A program made the translations under genes and the position numbers. A stretch of 62,830 bases of DNA, taken from assembly GCF_001500065.1 (NCBI RefSeq), contig NZ_LQIN01000016.1, forward strand, positions 1 to 62,830, read 5' to 3'. The DNA comes from Mycobacterium sp. IS-3022. GTDB taxonomy: Bacteria; Actinomycetota; Actinomycetes; Mycobacteriales; Mycobacteriaceae. Within the stretch, counting starts at the first letter, position 1; the number at the start of each line of letters is the position of its first letter. Of this stretch, positions 19,035 through 28,580 are shown in pieces. A model generated the notes under the pieces. That model was not told the origin of the DNA, did no database searches, and saw only the letters and a program-made list of their open reading frames with translations.

Positions 19035-20729
19035 GTGGCAGCCCGCCTCCCTTCGTTCAGCTCGTCGATCGCCCGTTGGCACGCCGACGAACCCCCGGTG
19101 GGCTCACCGCTCAACGACGCCGAGGTCATCGCGCTGCGCCGGACCCGGCTGTTCGGCGCGGCCGGCACGGTGCTGATGGCGATCGGTGCACTCGGAGTCG
19201 GGGCCAGGCCGGTGGTCCAGGATCCGACGTTCGGCGTACGACTGCTCAACCTTCCGTCCCGCATCCAGACGGTGTCGCTGACCATGACCACCACCGGCGC
19301 GGTGATGATGGCGCTGGCCTGGCTGATGCTCGGCCGGTTCGCGCTGGGAGACCGGCGCATGTCGCGCAGTCAACTGGACCGTCTGCTGTGGTTGTGGGTG
19401 CTCCCGCTGCTGATCGCCCCGCCCATGTACAGCCGCGACGTCTACTCCTACCTGGCGCAGAGTGAGATCGGTGTCAGCGGTCTGGACCCCTACCGGGTGG
19501 GTCCGGCGACCGGCCTCGGCCTGGACCACGTGTTCACGTTGTCCGTACCGAACATGTGGCGCGAGACGCCGGCCCCGTACGGTCCGCTGTTCCTGTGGAT
19601 CGGCCAGGGCATCTCGGCGTTGACCGGCGAGAACATCGTGGCCGCGGTGCTGTGTCACCGGCTGGTCGTGCTGTTCGGCGTCGGCCTGATCGTCTGGGCG
19701 ACGCCGCGCCTGGCCCGCCGCTGCGGTGTCGCGGAGGTGAGCGCGCTGTGGCTCGGCGCCGCGAACCCGCTGCTGATCATGCATCTGGTGGCGGGCATCC
19801 ACAACGAGGCCTTGATGCTGGGGCTGATGCTCGCCGGCACCGAGTTCGCCCTGCGCGGTGTCAGCAGCATCGGCGCCGCCACACCCCTGGTTCCCAGGCC
19901 GCTGACCCGGCCGCAAGGCCGCGCGCAATGGTTGCGGTGGCGGCCGCTGGCGATGCTGCTGCTGGGCGTCGTGCTGATCACGCTGTCGTCTCAGGTGAAG
20001 CTGCCGTCGTTGCTGGCGCTGGGCTTTGTTGCGATGGCGCTGGCCTGCCGGTGGGGTGGCACGGTCAAGGCGTTTTTCCTGGCCGGGGGTTCGCTGACCG
20101 CCGTGTCGGTCGCGGTGATGGCGATCATCGGGTGGGCCAGCGGCCTCGGCTTCGGCTGGCTCTTCACTCTGGGCACCGCGAACGTCGTGCGCAGTTGGAT
20201 GTCGCTGCCGACCTTGTTGGCCCTTGGGACCGGGCAGGTCGGCATCCTGCTCGGCCTCGGCGACCACACCACGGCGGTGCTGGGCCTGACCCGTGCGATC
20301 GGCGTGTTCATCATCGCGATCCTGGTGACCTGGCTGCTGCTGGCGGTGCTGCGCGGCCGCCTACACCCGGTGGGCGGTCTCGGCGTCGCGCTCGGCGTGA
20401 CCGTGCTGCTGTTCCCGGTGGTCCAGCCCTGGTATGTGTTGTGGGCCGTGCTGCCACTCGCGGCGTGGGCCACCCGGCCGGCGTTCCGCAGCACGACGAT
20501 CGTGGTGACGCTGGCGGTCGGCATCTTCGGCCCCACCGCAAACGGCGACCGGTTCACGCTGTTTCAGATCCTGCTCACAGTGGCGGCCAGCACCGTGATC
20601 GTGGCGGCGTTGATCCTGCTCACTTACAACCGGCTGCCCTGGCGGAGCGTGACGACGCGGCCGTCCGAGCAGCCGTCGCCACCGGAACCACAGCCGGTGA
20701 GACCCGACGCCTACGCTGAGTCCCCGTGA
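19035..20729 (+). CDS. mptB: Alpha-1,6-mannosyltransferase MptB-like (GT-C)
   Basis: Integral membrane glycosyltransferase that uses polyprenyl-phosphate mannose to start the alpha-1,6-mannan core of lipomannan and lipoarabinomannan. The protein has 564 residues with about a dozen hydrophobic helices. The first extracytoplasmic loop has MYSRDVYSYLAQ, containing the acidic residue and aromatic pattern typical of GT-C enzymes. The C-terminal tail is Pro-rich. It is divergent from sufR. The downstream ABC ATPase starts within its stop codon (GTGA), so the exporter pair is translationally coupled. The locus matches Rv1459c. Confidence 0.92.
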   Translation: MAARLPSFSSSIARWHADEPPVGSPLNDAEVIALRRTRLFGAAGTVLMAIGALGVGARPVVQDPTFGVRLLNLPSRIQTVSLTMTTTGAVMMALAWLMLGRFALGDRRMSRSQLDRLLWLWVLPLLIAPPMYSRDVYSYLAQSEIGVSGLDPYRVGPATGLGLDHVFTLSVPNMWRETPAPYGPLFLWIGQGISALTGENIVAAVLCHRLVVLFGVGLIVWATPRLARRCGVAEVSALWLGAANPLLIMHLVAGIHNEALMLGLMLAGTEFALRGVSSIGAATPLVPRPLTRPQGRAQWLRWRPLAMLLLGVVLITLSSQVKLPSLLALGFVAMALACRWGGTVKAFFLAGGSLTAVSVAVMAIIGWASGLGFGWLFTLGTANVVRSWMSLPTLLALGTGQVGILLGLGDHTTAVLGLTRAIGVFIIAILVTWLLLAVLRGRLHPVGGLGVALGVTVLLFPVVQPWYVLWAVLPLAAWATRPAFRSTTIVVTLAVGIFGPTANGDRFTLFQILLTVAASTVIVAALILLTYNRLPWRSVTTRPSEQPSPPEPQPVRPDAYAESP

Positions 20730-21670
20730 CCCACCCAGGACCGGGGCCCTCCCCCGCCCCCGTGCGCCTGAGCGGGGTCAGCAAGCGCTACGGGTCGACG
20801 ATCGCGGTGGCAGACCTCGATCTGGAGGTTCAGACCGCCGAGGTGTTCGCACTGCTCGGGCCGAACGGCGCGGGCAAGACCACCACCGTGGAGATGTGCG
20901 AAGGGTTCATCAAGCCCGACGCCGGCAGCATCGAGATCCTCGGCCTCGACCCATTCGGCGACAACGCCCGGGTGCGCGAGCGCATCGGCGTGATGTTGCA
21001 GGGCGGCGGCGCATATCCGGCCGCCCGCGCCGGTGAGATGCTCGACCTCGTCGCGTCTTACGCGGCCAACCCGCTCGACCCCGCGTGGCTGATGGACATC
21101 CTCGGGCTGACCGAGGCGGCGCGAACGACCTACCGGCGGCTCTCCGGCGGCCAGCAGCAGCGGCTGGCGCTCGCGTGCGCCGTGGTCGGCCGTCCCGAGC
21201 TGGTCTTCCTCGACGAACCGACCGCCGGCATGGACGCCCATGCCCGAATCGTGGTGTGGGAGTTGATCGACGGGCTGCGCCGCGACGGCGTCACGGTGGT
21301 GCTGACGACCCATCAGCTGACCGAGGCCGAGGAGCTCGCGGACCGCATCATGATCATCGACCACGGTGTCGCGGTGGCCACCGGGACGCCGGAGGAGTTG
21401 ATGCGCAGCGGCGCCGAGAACCAGTTGCGGTTCCGCGCACCGCGCATGCTCGATCTGTCGCTGCTGGTCTCGGCATTGCCGGAGAGCTACCGGGCCAGCG
21501 AGACGGCGCCGGGCGAGTACCTGGTGGAGGGCGCGATCAACCCGCAGGTGCTGGCCACGGTGACGGCGTGGTGTGCACGGCTGGATGTGCTGGCCACCGA
21601 TATGCGCGTCGAACAGCGGAGCCTCGAGGACGTCTTCCTCGACTTGACCGGACGGGAGCTGCGCTCGTGA
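20726..21670 (+). CDS. ABC transporter ATP-binding protein (Rv1458c-like)
   Basis: A 314-residue DrrA/CcmA-type ATPase for an ABC-2 exporter. Walker A is GPNGAGKTT (about 41-49), signature LSGGQQQRLALA, Walker B FLDEPTAGMD, and the switch His is in TTHQLTEAEEL. The C-terminal about 85 residues form the extension common to DrrA-like ATPases. It overlaps mptB by 4 bases upstream and the permease by 4 bases downstream. Substrate is unknown; coupling to MptB suggests an envelope glycolipid or precursor, and proximity to ctaA leaves heme-related cargo possible. Confidence 0.93.
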   Translation: MTHPGPGPSPAPVRLSGVSKRYGSTIAVADLDLEVQTAEVFALLGPNGAGKTTTVEMCEGFIKPDAGSIEILGLDPFGDNARVRERIGVMLQGGGAYPAARAGEMLDLVASYAANPLDPAWLMDILGLTEAARTTYRRLSGGQQQRLALACAVVGRPELVFLDEPTAGMDAHARIVVWELIDGLRRDGVTVVLTTHQLTEAEELADRIMIIDHGVAVATGTPEELMRSGAENQLRFRAPRMLDLSLLVSALPESYRASETAPGEYLVEGAINPQVLATVTAWCARLDVLATDMRVEQRSLEDVFLDLTGRELRS

Positions 21671-22437
21671 ATCGTTTCGCGCCGGGCACCTTCTCGCCCG
21701 ACCCCCGGCCGGCCACCGTGGCGAAGATGCTGGCCGCGCAGTTCGGCCTCGAGCTGCGGTTGTTGCTGCGCAACGGCGAACAACTGTTGTTGACGATGTT
21801 CATTCCGATCACGTTGTTGATCGGGTTGACGCTGTTGCCGCTCGGTTCGTTCGGACCGAACCGGGCTGCGACGTTCGTGCCGGCGATCATGGCGCTGGCG
21901 GTGATCTCCACCGCGTTCACCGGCCAGGCGATCGCCGTGGCGTTCGACCGCCGCTACGGAGCGCTGAAGCGGTTGGGCGCCACGGCGCTTCCGGTGTGGG
22001 GCATCATCGCGGGCAAGTCGCTGGCCGTGGTCGCGGTGGTGTTTCTGCAGTCGATTGTGTTGGGCACCATCGGTTTTGCGATGGGCTGGCGACCGCACAT
22101 GGCCGGGTTGGCGCTCGGCGCCGCGATCATCGCGCTGGGCACCGCGGGTTTCGCCGCACTGGGCCTGCTGCTGGGCGGCACGCTTCGCGCCGAGATCGTG
22201 CTGGCGCTGGCGAACCTGCTGTGGTTCGTCTTCGCCGGACTCGGCGCGCTGACGTTGGAGGGCGGCATGGTGCCCACCGCGGCGCAATGGGTGGCCCGGT
22301 TGACTCCCTCGGGCGCCCTCACAGAGGCGCTGTCGCGGGCGATGACGCTGTCGGTCGACTGGTTCGGCCTGTTGGTGCTCGCGGTGTGGGGTGTCGTCGC
22401 CGCACTGTGTGCGCTGCGCTGGTTCCGATTCACCTGA
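21667..22437 (+). CDS. ABC-2 type permease (Rv1457c-like)
   Basis: A 256-residue membrane protein with six hydrophobic helices in the ABC-2 arrangement, partner of the preceding ATPase. The GTG at 21667 overlaps the ATPase stop (GTGA); a much longer in-frame extension upstream is antisense-like noise inside the ATPase gene. Cargo unknown. Confidence 0.92.
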   Translation: MNRFAPGTFSPDPRPATVAKMLAAQFGLELRLLLRNGEQLLLTMFIPITLLIGLTLLPLGSFGPNRAATFVPAIMALAVISTAFTGQAIAVAFDRRYGALKRLGATALPVWGIIAGKSLAVVAVVFLQSIVLGTIGFAMGWRPHMAGLALGAAIIALGTAGFAALGLLLGGTLRAEIVLALANLLWFVFAGLGALTLEGGMVPTAAQWVARLTPSGALTEALSRAMTLSVDWFGLLVLAVWGVVAALCALRWFRFT

Positions 22438-22486
22438 GGCTGTCGGGCGCCAGCACCCGCTACTACGGCTTGTAGTTGCGCTGCTC

Positions 22487-22492
22487 TACGAT
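22487..22492 (+). promoter_or_regulatory. -10 element TACGAT of leaderless ctaA
   Basis: TACGAT lies 7 bases before the GTG at 22500, with no Shine-Dalgarno. This supports GTG 22500 over the in-frame TTG at 22476. Confidence 0.55.
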
Positions 22493-22499
22493 CGAACCC

Positions 22500-23450
22500 G
22501 TGCGACGCGCCTTTCTGCGGCTGGTCGATCTGCTGCCGCTGCCCAGCCTGCGGGCCCAGCGCGTCATCGCGTTCCTCGTCATCCTGACCCAAGGCGGCAT
22601 CGCCGTGACCGGTGCGATCGTCCGGGTCACCGCGTCCGGCCTGGGGTGTCCGACCTGGCCGCAGTGCTTCCCCGGCAGCTTCACCCCGATGCCCCACCCC
22701 GAGGTGGCGGTCATCCACCAAGCCGTCGAGTTCGGCAACCGCATGGTCACGTTCCTGGTGGTGCTCACCGCCGCGGCCGCGGTCCTGGCGGTGACACGCG
22801 CGCGTCGCCGCCGCGAGGTGCTGATCTATGCCTGGCTGATGCCGGCTTCGACGGTCGTGCAGGCGGTGATCGGAGGGATCACCGTGCTGACGGGCCTGCT
22901 GTGGTGGACGGTGGCCATCCACCTGCTGGCGTCGATGACGATGGTCTGGTTGGCGGTGCTGCTGTTCGTCAAGATCGGCGAGCCCGACGATGGTGTACTC
23001 ACGCGGCGGGCACCAAAGCCGTTGCGACAGTTGGCTTTCCTCAGTGGCGTCGCGCTAGCAGCAGTCCTGGTGACCGGTACGTTGGTGACCGGGGCCGGAC
23101 CGCACGCGGGAGACAAGAGCCTCGACCGCACGGTCCCACGCCTCGAGGTCCCCGTCCCCACGCTGGTGCACATGCACTCGTCGCTGCTGGTGGCCTACCT
23201 GTCGCTGGTGATCGGCCTGGGCTTCGGCCTGCTGGCGGTCCGCGCGGCCCGGCCGGTGAGGGTGCGGCTGGGTGTGCTGCTGGCCTTGGTGGTGGCGCAG
23301 GGACTGGTCGGGGTCGTGCAGTTCTACACCGGCGTGCCCGCGGCCCTGGTCGCCGTCCACGTGGCCGGCGCCGCGGCCTGCACGGCGGCCACCGCGGCGC
23401 TATGGGCGTCGATGCGAGAGCGGGCCGAGCCCGAACCTCTCCAGCGCTGA
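22500..23450 (+). CDS. ctaA: Heme A synthase CtaA
   Basis: Membrane enzyme oxidising heme O to heme A for cytochrome aa3 oxidase. With GTG 22500 the protein has 316 residues (310 in Rv1456c) and eight predicted helices. A Cys pair lies in the first loop (GLGCPTWPQCFPG), and heme-ligand His residues lie in HQAVEFGNRM, HLLASM, HMHSSLL and HVAGAA. A TTG at 22476 would extend it into the probable -10. The 3' end overlaps the convergent ATP-grasp gene by 51 bases. It works with ctaB, about 2 kb away. Confidence 0.94.
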   Translation: MRRAFLRLVDLLPLPSLRAQRVIAFLVILTQGGIAVTGAIVRVTASGLGCPTWPQCFPGSFTPMPHPEVAVIHQAVEFGNRMVTFLVVLTAAAAVLAVTRARRRREVLIYAWLMPASTVVQAVIGGITVLTGLLWWTVAIHLLASMTMVWLAVLLFVKIGEPDDGVLTRRAPKPLRQLAFLSGVALAAVLVTGTLVTGAGPHAGDKSLDRTVPRLEVPVPTLVHMHSSLLVAYLSLVIGLGFGLLAVRAARPVRVRLGVLLALVVAQGLVGVVQFYTGVPAALVAVHVAGAAACTAATAALWASMRERAEPEPLQR

Positions 23451-24341
23451 CTCGACGCCCAGGACGAACGCCCGCTGCTGCCGCTCCCGGGTCGGTTGGT
23501 CGAGCTGCATCCAGCCCAGCGACGGCTCGACCAGTTCCACCTCCAGCACTCGCGGGTCGAAGCGTCCGCCGACGACGTCCACCCGCGCATAGAGCAACTC
23601 CTCGGGTGTGAGGTTCAGGTGCGCGGCCGCCGCCGCCAGCGCCGCATGACCGACGTCCCAGACCTCGAAGTCGGGCTCGGCCGGGGTGAGCGTCTCGCGC
23701 GCGTACGTGCCCGACTCGTCGAACGGCGGCACCTGGCCGGCGCGCCGCAGTATCGGGCCCTTCGTGAACGCGTGGGATTGCGAACCGCCGAGAAACACCA
23801 GCGCGGTCTCCCCGTCCTCGATGCGTGCGTCGTAGGGCTGGATCAGCACCGTCCGGCCGGCGGCCAGCAGACGGGCGGCGTGCCGATAAGCGTCATCGCG
23901 ATCCGAGAAGCGCAGCGTATTCACCGATCCCACACCGACAGCGGGTTTGACCACGACCTCGGCACTGTTCGGCAGCCGCACCGTGTCGCCCGGACCGAAG
24001 AACCGGCTCGGCACGATCGGCACCCCCGCGTCGGCGAGGTCGAGGAGATACCGCTTGTCGGTGTTCCACGGCACCACCGCCGCGGGGTTGAGCAGGTTGC
24101 GGACCCGCCCCGCCCAGCCGAGGAACTCGTCGAGCCGATCGATGTAGTCCCACGTCGCCCGCAGGATCACGAGGTCCGCCTCCAGTGTCGCCGGGTCGTC
24201 CCAGGACAGCCAGCGGGCGTGCAACCCGTGCTTACCCAGTGCGGCGACCAGGCCGGCGTCGTCCCCGTCTCCCTCCGGCAGTGCGGGGCAGCCGGCCAGC
24301 ACGATGCGCGGATGGAACAGGTCGGGCCGCGCGAGCTTCAC
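23400..24341 (-). CDS. ATP-grasp domain protein of unknown function (Rv1455-like)
   Basis: A 313-residue soluble protein resembling glutathione-synthetase-like ATP-grasp ligases. The N-terminal pre-ATP domain shows WDYIDRLDEFLGW. A central EVVVKPAVGVGS carries the ATP-binding Lys. The C-terminal segment has acidic metal ligands (YARVDVVGG, then LEVELVEPSLG). It likely joins an amino and a carboxyl group using ATP, with unknown substrates. The GTG at 24341 has TATCCT 7 bases upstream and no Shine-Dalgarno, so it is probably leaderless. It overlaps ctaA by 51 bases at the 3' end and is divergent from qor with 29 bases between them. Confidence 0.85.
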   Translation of the reverse strand: MKLARPDLFHPRIVLAGCPALPEGDGDDAGLVAALGKHGLHARWLSWDDPATLEADLVILRATWDYIDRLDEFLGWAGRVRNLLNPAAVVPWNTDKRYLLDLADAGVPIVPSRFFGPGDTVRLPNSAEVVVKPAVGVGSVNTLRFSDRDDAYRHAARLLAAGRTVLIQPYDARIEDGETALVFLGGSQSHAFTKGPILRRAGQVPPFDESGTYARETLTPAEPDFEVWDVGHAALAAAAAHLNLTPEELLYARVDVVGGRFDPRVLEVELVEPSLGWMQLDQPTRERQQRAFVLGVESALERFGLGPLSHRRP

Positions 24342-24348
24342 AACTGCA

Positions 24349-24354
24349 AGGATA
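24349..24354 (-). promoter_or_regulatory. -10 element TATCCT of the ATP-grasp gene
   Basis: On the minus strand TATCCT is 7 bases before the GTG. It overlaps the short divergent region containing the qor Shine-Dalgarno. Confidence 0.5.
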
Positions 24355-24370
24355 TTGGGAGGATGTGAGC

Positions 24371-25342
24371 ATGTACGCCATCGAAGTCGCCGAGACCGGC
24401 GGACCGCAAGTCCTCACCTACGTCGAGAAGCCCCAACCGACGCCTGGCCCCGGCGAGGTGTTGATCAAGGCCGAGGCGATCGGAGTCAACTTCCTCGACA
24501 CCTACTTCCGGTCCGGCCAGTATCCGCGGGAGACGCCGTTCATCGTCGGCAACGAGGTGTGCGGCACCGTCGAAGCGGTCGGCGATGGCGTCGCCGCGCT
24601 GAAGGTCGGCGACCGCGTCGTCACCGCGCAGGCCAACGGAGCGTATGCCGAATACAGCGTCGCCCCAGCAGATTTCGTCGCTTACGTACCCGACGGCGTG
24701 AGTCCCGAGGCGGCCGCGGCCGCACTGCTCAAGGGAATGACCGCGCACTACCTGATCAAGTCGCTGTACCCGGTGCAGCAGGGCGACTCGGTGTTGGTGC
24801 ACGCGGGAGCGGGCGGCGTGGGCCTCATCCTCACCCAGTGGGCGACCAGCATGGCGGTGCGCGTCATCACCACGGTCTCGACGCCGGAGAAGGCCGAATT
24901 GTCGCGTCAGGCCGGCGCGGTCGAAGTGCTCGACTATCCGGACGACCCGGCGGAGTTCGGCGCCACGATCAAGGAGATGACCGACGGCGGCGTCGCAGCC
25001 GTGTACGACGGCGTCGGGGCGGCCACGTTCGAAGCCAGCCTCGCCAGCCTGGCGGTGCGGGGCACGCTGGCGCTGTTCGGTGCCTCCAGCGGCCCGGTCC
25101 CGCCGTTCGATCCGCAACTCCTCAACGCGGCCGGCTCACTGTTCCTGACTCGGCCAACGCTTGTGCACTACACCCGCACTGCAGACGAGTTCGCTTGGCG
25201 GGCAGGCGAACTCCTCGACGCGATCGCATCTGGCACCTTGACCATCACGGTCAGCGAGCGCTACCGGCTCCCAGACGCCGAGCAGGCGCACCGCGACCTG
25301 CAGGGCCGCCGGACCGTCGGATCGGTGGTGTTGGTGCCCTAG
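24371..25342 (+). CDS. qor: NADPH:quinone oxidoreductase
   Basis: A 323-residue zinc-independent MDR-family reductase. The NADPH-binding motif HAGAGGVGLILTQWA is at about residues 143-157, and the GNEVCGTVEAVG segment is typical of quinone reductases. ATG 24371 is chosen because GGAGG lies 8 bases upstream; an in-frame GTG at 24365 would be only 2 bases from it. It reduces quinones and may limit oxidative damage. It is convergent with ctaB with 3 bases between the stops. Confidence 0.93.
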   Translation: MYAIEVAETGGPQVLTYVEKPQPTPGPGEVLIKAEAIGVNFLDTYFRSGQYPRETPFIVGNEVCGTVEAVGDGVAALKVGDRVVTAQANGAYAEYSVAPADFVAYVPDGVSPEAAAAALLKGMTAHYLIKSLYPVQQGDSVLVHAGAGGVGLILTQWATSMAVRVITTVSTPEKAELSRQAGAVEVLDYPDDPAEFGATIKEMTDGGVAAVYDGVGAATFEASLASLAVRGTLALFGASSGPVPPFDPQLLNAAGSLFLTRPTLVHYTRTADEFAWRAGELLDAIASGTLTITVSERYRLPDAEQAHRDLQGRRTVGSVVLVP

Positions 25343-25345
25343 CGG

Positions 25346-26302
25346 TCAGAACAATGTCGGCAGCGCCAGGGCCGAGTCGATCGCCAGTGCGCAGAAGACG
25401 ACGGCGAGGTAGTTGTTGGACTGAAGGAACAGCCGCAGCGGTTTGACGGGTTCGCCGCGGCGCACGCCGTTGTAGAGCTGGTGCGCCATCACCAGGAACC
25501 ATGCCCCGGCCAGCACCGCGACGGCCGCGTACAACCAGCCGGTGGCGGGCGTCAGCGCCAGCGTGGCGACCACCGTCAGCCACGTGTAGATCACGATCTG
25601 CTTGGTGACCTGGCGCTCGGTGGCCACCGCGGGCAGCATCGGAACCCCGGCGGCGCGGTAGTCCTCCTTGTACCGCATGGCCAGCGCCCAGGTGTGCGGG
25701 GGCGTCCAGAAGAAGATGATCGCGAACATCGCCAACGCCGGCCAGGCGATCGTCCCGGTGACCGCTGACCAGCCGATCATCACCGGCATGCAGCCCGCGG
25801 CGCCTCCCCACACCACGTTCTGCGAGGTGCGGCGCTTGAGCAACAGCGTGTAGACGAGAACGTAGAACGCGATCGTCGCGCCCGCGAGGTGGGCCGAGAG
25901 CATGTTGGTCGTCCACCACAGCCAGAAGAAGGATGCGACGGACAGCGCGAGCCCGAACACCAGCGCGTGGCTGCGCGGCACCGTGGCGCGGGCCAGCGGC
26001 CTGCGCTCGGTGCGCTTCATGACCTTGTCGATGTCGGCGTCGGCCACGCAGTTCAGCGCGTTCGCGCCTGCCGCCGCCAGCAGCCCGCCGACCAGCGTGT
26101 TCAGGATCAGCAGCGGGTCGACGTCGCCGCGGTGGGCCAGCAGCATCGCGGGGATCGTGGTGACCAGGAGCAGTTCGATGACCCGCGGCTTCGTCAGCGA
26201 TACGTAGCCGGAGAGTTTCTGGCGGATTCGCGTCCGGAGCCGCTCCGGCGGCGACATTCGATCAGGCACCCCGCCGACGAGGTGGCCTTCGCGAACGCTC
26301 AC
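25346..26302 (-). CDS. ctaB: Protoheme IX farnesyltransferase (heme O synthase) CtaB
   Basis: UbiA-type membrane prenyltransferase converting heme B to heme O. It has 318 residues with about nine helices. The first Asp-rich motif is [14 protein letters not shown] and the second contains [12 protein letters not shown], both needed for Mg-diphosphate binding. GTG 26302 is preceded by AGGAG at 8 bases. Product feeds CtaA. It is divergent from tkt across 166 bases. Confidence 0.95.
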   Translation of the reverse strand: MSVREGHLVGGVPDRMSPPERLRTRIRQKLSGYVSLTKPRVIELLLVTTIPAMLLAHRGDVDPLLILNTLVGGLLAAAGANALNCVADADIDKVMKRTERRPLARATVPRSHALVFGLALSVASFFWLWWTTNMLSAHLAGATIAFYVLVYTLLLKRRTSQNVVWGGAAGCMPVMIGWSAVTGTIAWPALAMFAIIFFWTPPHTWALAMRYKEDYRAAGVPMLPAVATERQVTKQIVIYTWLTVVATLALTPATGWLYAAVAVLAGAWFLVMAHQLYNGVRRGEPVKPLRLFLQSNNYLAVVFCALAIDSALALPTLF

Positions 26303-26413
26303 GCAGCTACTCCTGTCGAAATGCGGGGGCTTCTACTACAGACGATGGTAGACCGCGCCGCAACGGCGGCCTAATCGTCCCCCAGCAGCCTGCATCGGAT
26401 GACCATCCGGCAC

Positions 26414-26419
26414 TAGGGT
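26414..26419 (+). promoter_or_regulatory. Possible -10 (TAGGGT) of the tkt operon
   Basis: TAGGGT with a weak TGCATC 17 bases upstream lies about 50 bases before the tkt start, in the 166-base ctaB-tkt divergent region. No operator symmetry is seen nearby. Confidence 0.35.
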
Positions 26420-26468
26420 GTTTAAGCGAGCAGCTGAAAAGAGCTCAACGCCGACCAGGAGTGCGCCT

Positions 26469-28562
26469 GTGACCACGCTCGAAGAGATTTCCGCGCTGAC
26501 CCGTCCGAACCACCCCGACGACTGGACAGAGGTGGACACGCTGGCGGTCGACACTGTCCGCGTGCTGGCGGCGGATGCGGTACAGAAGGTGGGCAACGGC
26601 CACCCGGGCACGGCGATGAGCCTCGCGCCGCTGGCGTACACGCTCTTCCAGCGTCAGATGCGCCACGACCCCAGCGACGTGCACTGGCTGGGCCGGGACC
26701 GCTTCGTGCTGTCCGCCGGGCACTCCAGCCTGACGCTCTACATCCAGCTGTACCTCGGGGGTTTTGGTCTCGAGCTCTCCGACATCGAGTCGCTGCGGAC
26801 CTGGAAGTCGAAGACGCCGGGACACCCGGAGTTCCGCCACACCAAGGGCGTGGAGATCACCACCGGCCCGCTGGGTCAGGGGCTGGCCTCGGCGGTCGGG
26901 ATGGCGATGGCATCGCGCTACGAGCGCGGCCTGTTCGACCCCGACACCCCGTGGGGGGAGAGCCCGTTCGACCACTACATCTACGTGATCGCCTCCGACG
27001 GCGACATCGAAGAGGGCATCACCAGTGAGGCGTCCTCGCTGGCGGGCACCCAACAGTTGGGCAACCTGATCGTCTTCTACGACCAGAACCAGATCTCGAT
27101 CGAACACGACACCAACATCGCGCTGTCCGAAGACGTCGCGGCTCGCTACCGCGCCTACGGCTGGCACGTGCAGGAGGTCGAGGGCGGCGAGAACGTGGTC
27201 GGCATAGAAGAAGCCATCGAGGCCGCACGCAAAGTCACCGACAAGCCGTCGTTCATCGCGGTGCGGACGATCATCGGCTATCCGGCGCCCAACAAGATGA
27301 ACACCGGCAGTGCGCACGGGTCGGCGCTCGGCGACGATGAGGTCGCCGCGACCAAGAAGATCCTCGGCTTCGACCCCGACAAGACGTTCGAGGTGCGGCC
27401 CGAGGTCATCGAACACACCCGCAAGTTGGTGGAGCGCGGCAAGGAAGCACATGCCAAGTGGCAGACCGGTTTCGATGCCTGGGCGGAGCGCGAACCCGAC
27501 CGCAAGGCGCTGCTGGACCGGCTGCTCGCCCAGGAACTGCCCGACGGTTGGGACTCCGACCTCACCCACTGGGAGCCGGGCTCAAAGCCGCTGGCCACCC
27601 GCGCGGCATTCGGTCAGGTGCTCAACGACGTCGCACCGAAGCTGCCCGAGCTGTGGGGCGGTTCTGCGGACCTCGCCGGCAGCAACAACACGACGATCAA
27701 GGGCGTGAAATCCTTTGGTCCCCCGTCGATTTCGACTGACGACTTCACGGCGGACTGGTACGGCCGGGTGCTGCATTTCGGTGTCCGCGAGCATGCGATG
27801 GGCGCGATCCTGTCCGGCATCGTGCTGCATGGTCCGACGCGTGCGTTCGGCGGCACCTTCCTGCAGTTCTCCGACTACATGCGCCCGGCGGTGCGGCTGG
27901 CCTCGCTGATGGACATCGACACCATCTACATCTGGACGCATGATTCGATCGGCCTCGGCGAGGACGGACCGACCCACCAGCCGATCGAACACCTCGCGGC
28001 GCTGCGGGCGATCCCGAACCTGTCGGTGGTCCGCCCCGGTGACCCCAATGAGACCGCCTACGCGTGGCGAAGCATCCTCGCCCGAGGCAACGGAAGCGGT
28101 CCCGTCGGTTTCATCCTCACGCGGCAGGGCATCCCCGTGCTGGAGGGCACGGACGCCGACGGTGTGGCCCGCGGCGGGTATGTGCTCGGCGGCGGGAACC
28201 CGGCCGACGACGCCGACGTGATCATCATCGCGACCGGTTCGGAACTGCAGCTGGCGGTAGAAGCCCGCAAGCTGTTGGCGGAGAAGGACATCTCCGCCTA
28301 CGTGGTGTCGATGCCATGCGTGGAGTGGTTCGAATCGCAGCCGCAGGAGTACCGCGATTCGGTGCTGCCGCCGACGGTTTCGGCGCGTGTCGCGGTCGAG
28401 GCGGCCGTCGCACAGAGTTGGTACAAGCTCGTCGGTGACACAGGAGAAATCGTCTCCATCGAGCACTACGGCGAGTCCGCCGACGACAAGACGTTGTTCC
28501 GCGAGTTCGGGTTCACCCCCGAGGCCGTGGTGGCAGCCGCGGAGCGCTCCATAGACAACTAG
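26469..28562 (+). CDS. tkt: Transketolase
   Basis: Thiamine-diphosphate enzyme of the nonoxidative pentose phosphate pathway. GTG 26469 (MTTLEEISALT) gives 697 residues, matching the M. tuberculosis start and length (700); AGGAG lies 8 bases upstream, so the in-frame ATG at 26418 is rejected. The ThDP site GDGDIEEGITSEA-type segment (SDGDIEEG) and the C-terminal HDSIGLGEDGPTHQP motif are clear. It is the first gene of tkt-tal-zwf-opcA-pgl. Confidence 0.97.
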   Translation: MTTLEEISALTRPNHPDDWTEVDTLAVDTVRVLAADAVQKVGNGHPGTAMSLAPLAYTLFQRQMRHDPSDVHWLGRDRFVLSAGHSSLTLYIQLYLGGFGLELSDIESLRTWKSKTPGHPEFRHTKGVEITTGPLGQGLASAVGMAMASRYERGLFDPDTPWGESPFDHYIYVIASDGDIEEGITSEASSLAGTQQLGNLIVFYDQNQISIEHDTNIALSEDVAARYRAYGWHVQEVEGGENVVGIEEAIEAARKVTDKPSFIAVRTIIGYPAPNKMNTGSAHGSALGDDEVAATKKILGFDPDKTFEVRPEVIEHTRKLVERGKEAHAKWQTGFDAWAEREPDRKALLDRLLAQELPDGWDSDLTHWEPGSKPLATRAAFGQVLNDVAPKLPELWGGSADLAGSNNTTIKGVKSFGPPSISTDDFTADWYGRVLHFGVREHAMGAILSGIVLHGPTRAFGGTFLQFSDYMRPAVRLASLMDIDTIYIWTHDSIGLGEDGPTHQPIEHLAALRAIPNLSVVRPGDPNETAYAWRSILARGNGSGPVGFILTRQGIPVLEGTDADGVARGGYVLGGGNPADDADVIIIATGSELQLAVEARKLLAEKDISAYVVSMPCVEWFESQPQEYRDSVLPPTVSARVAVEAAVAQSWYKLVGDTGEIVSIEHYGESADDKTLFREFGFTPEAVVAAAERSIDN

Positions 28563-28580
28563 CGATCGAAAGGCACAGCA

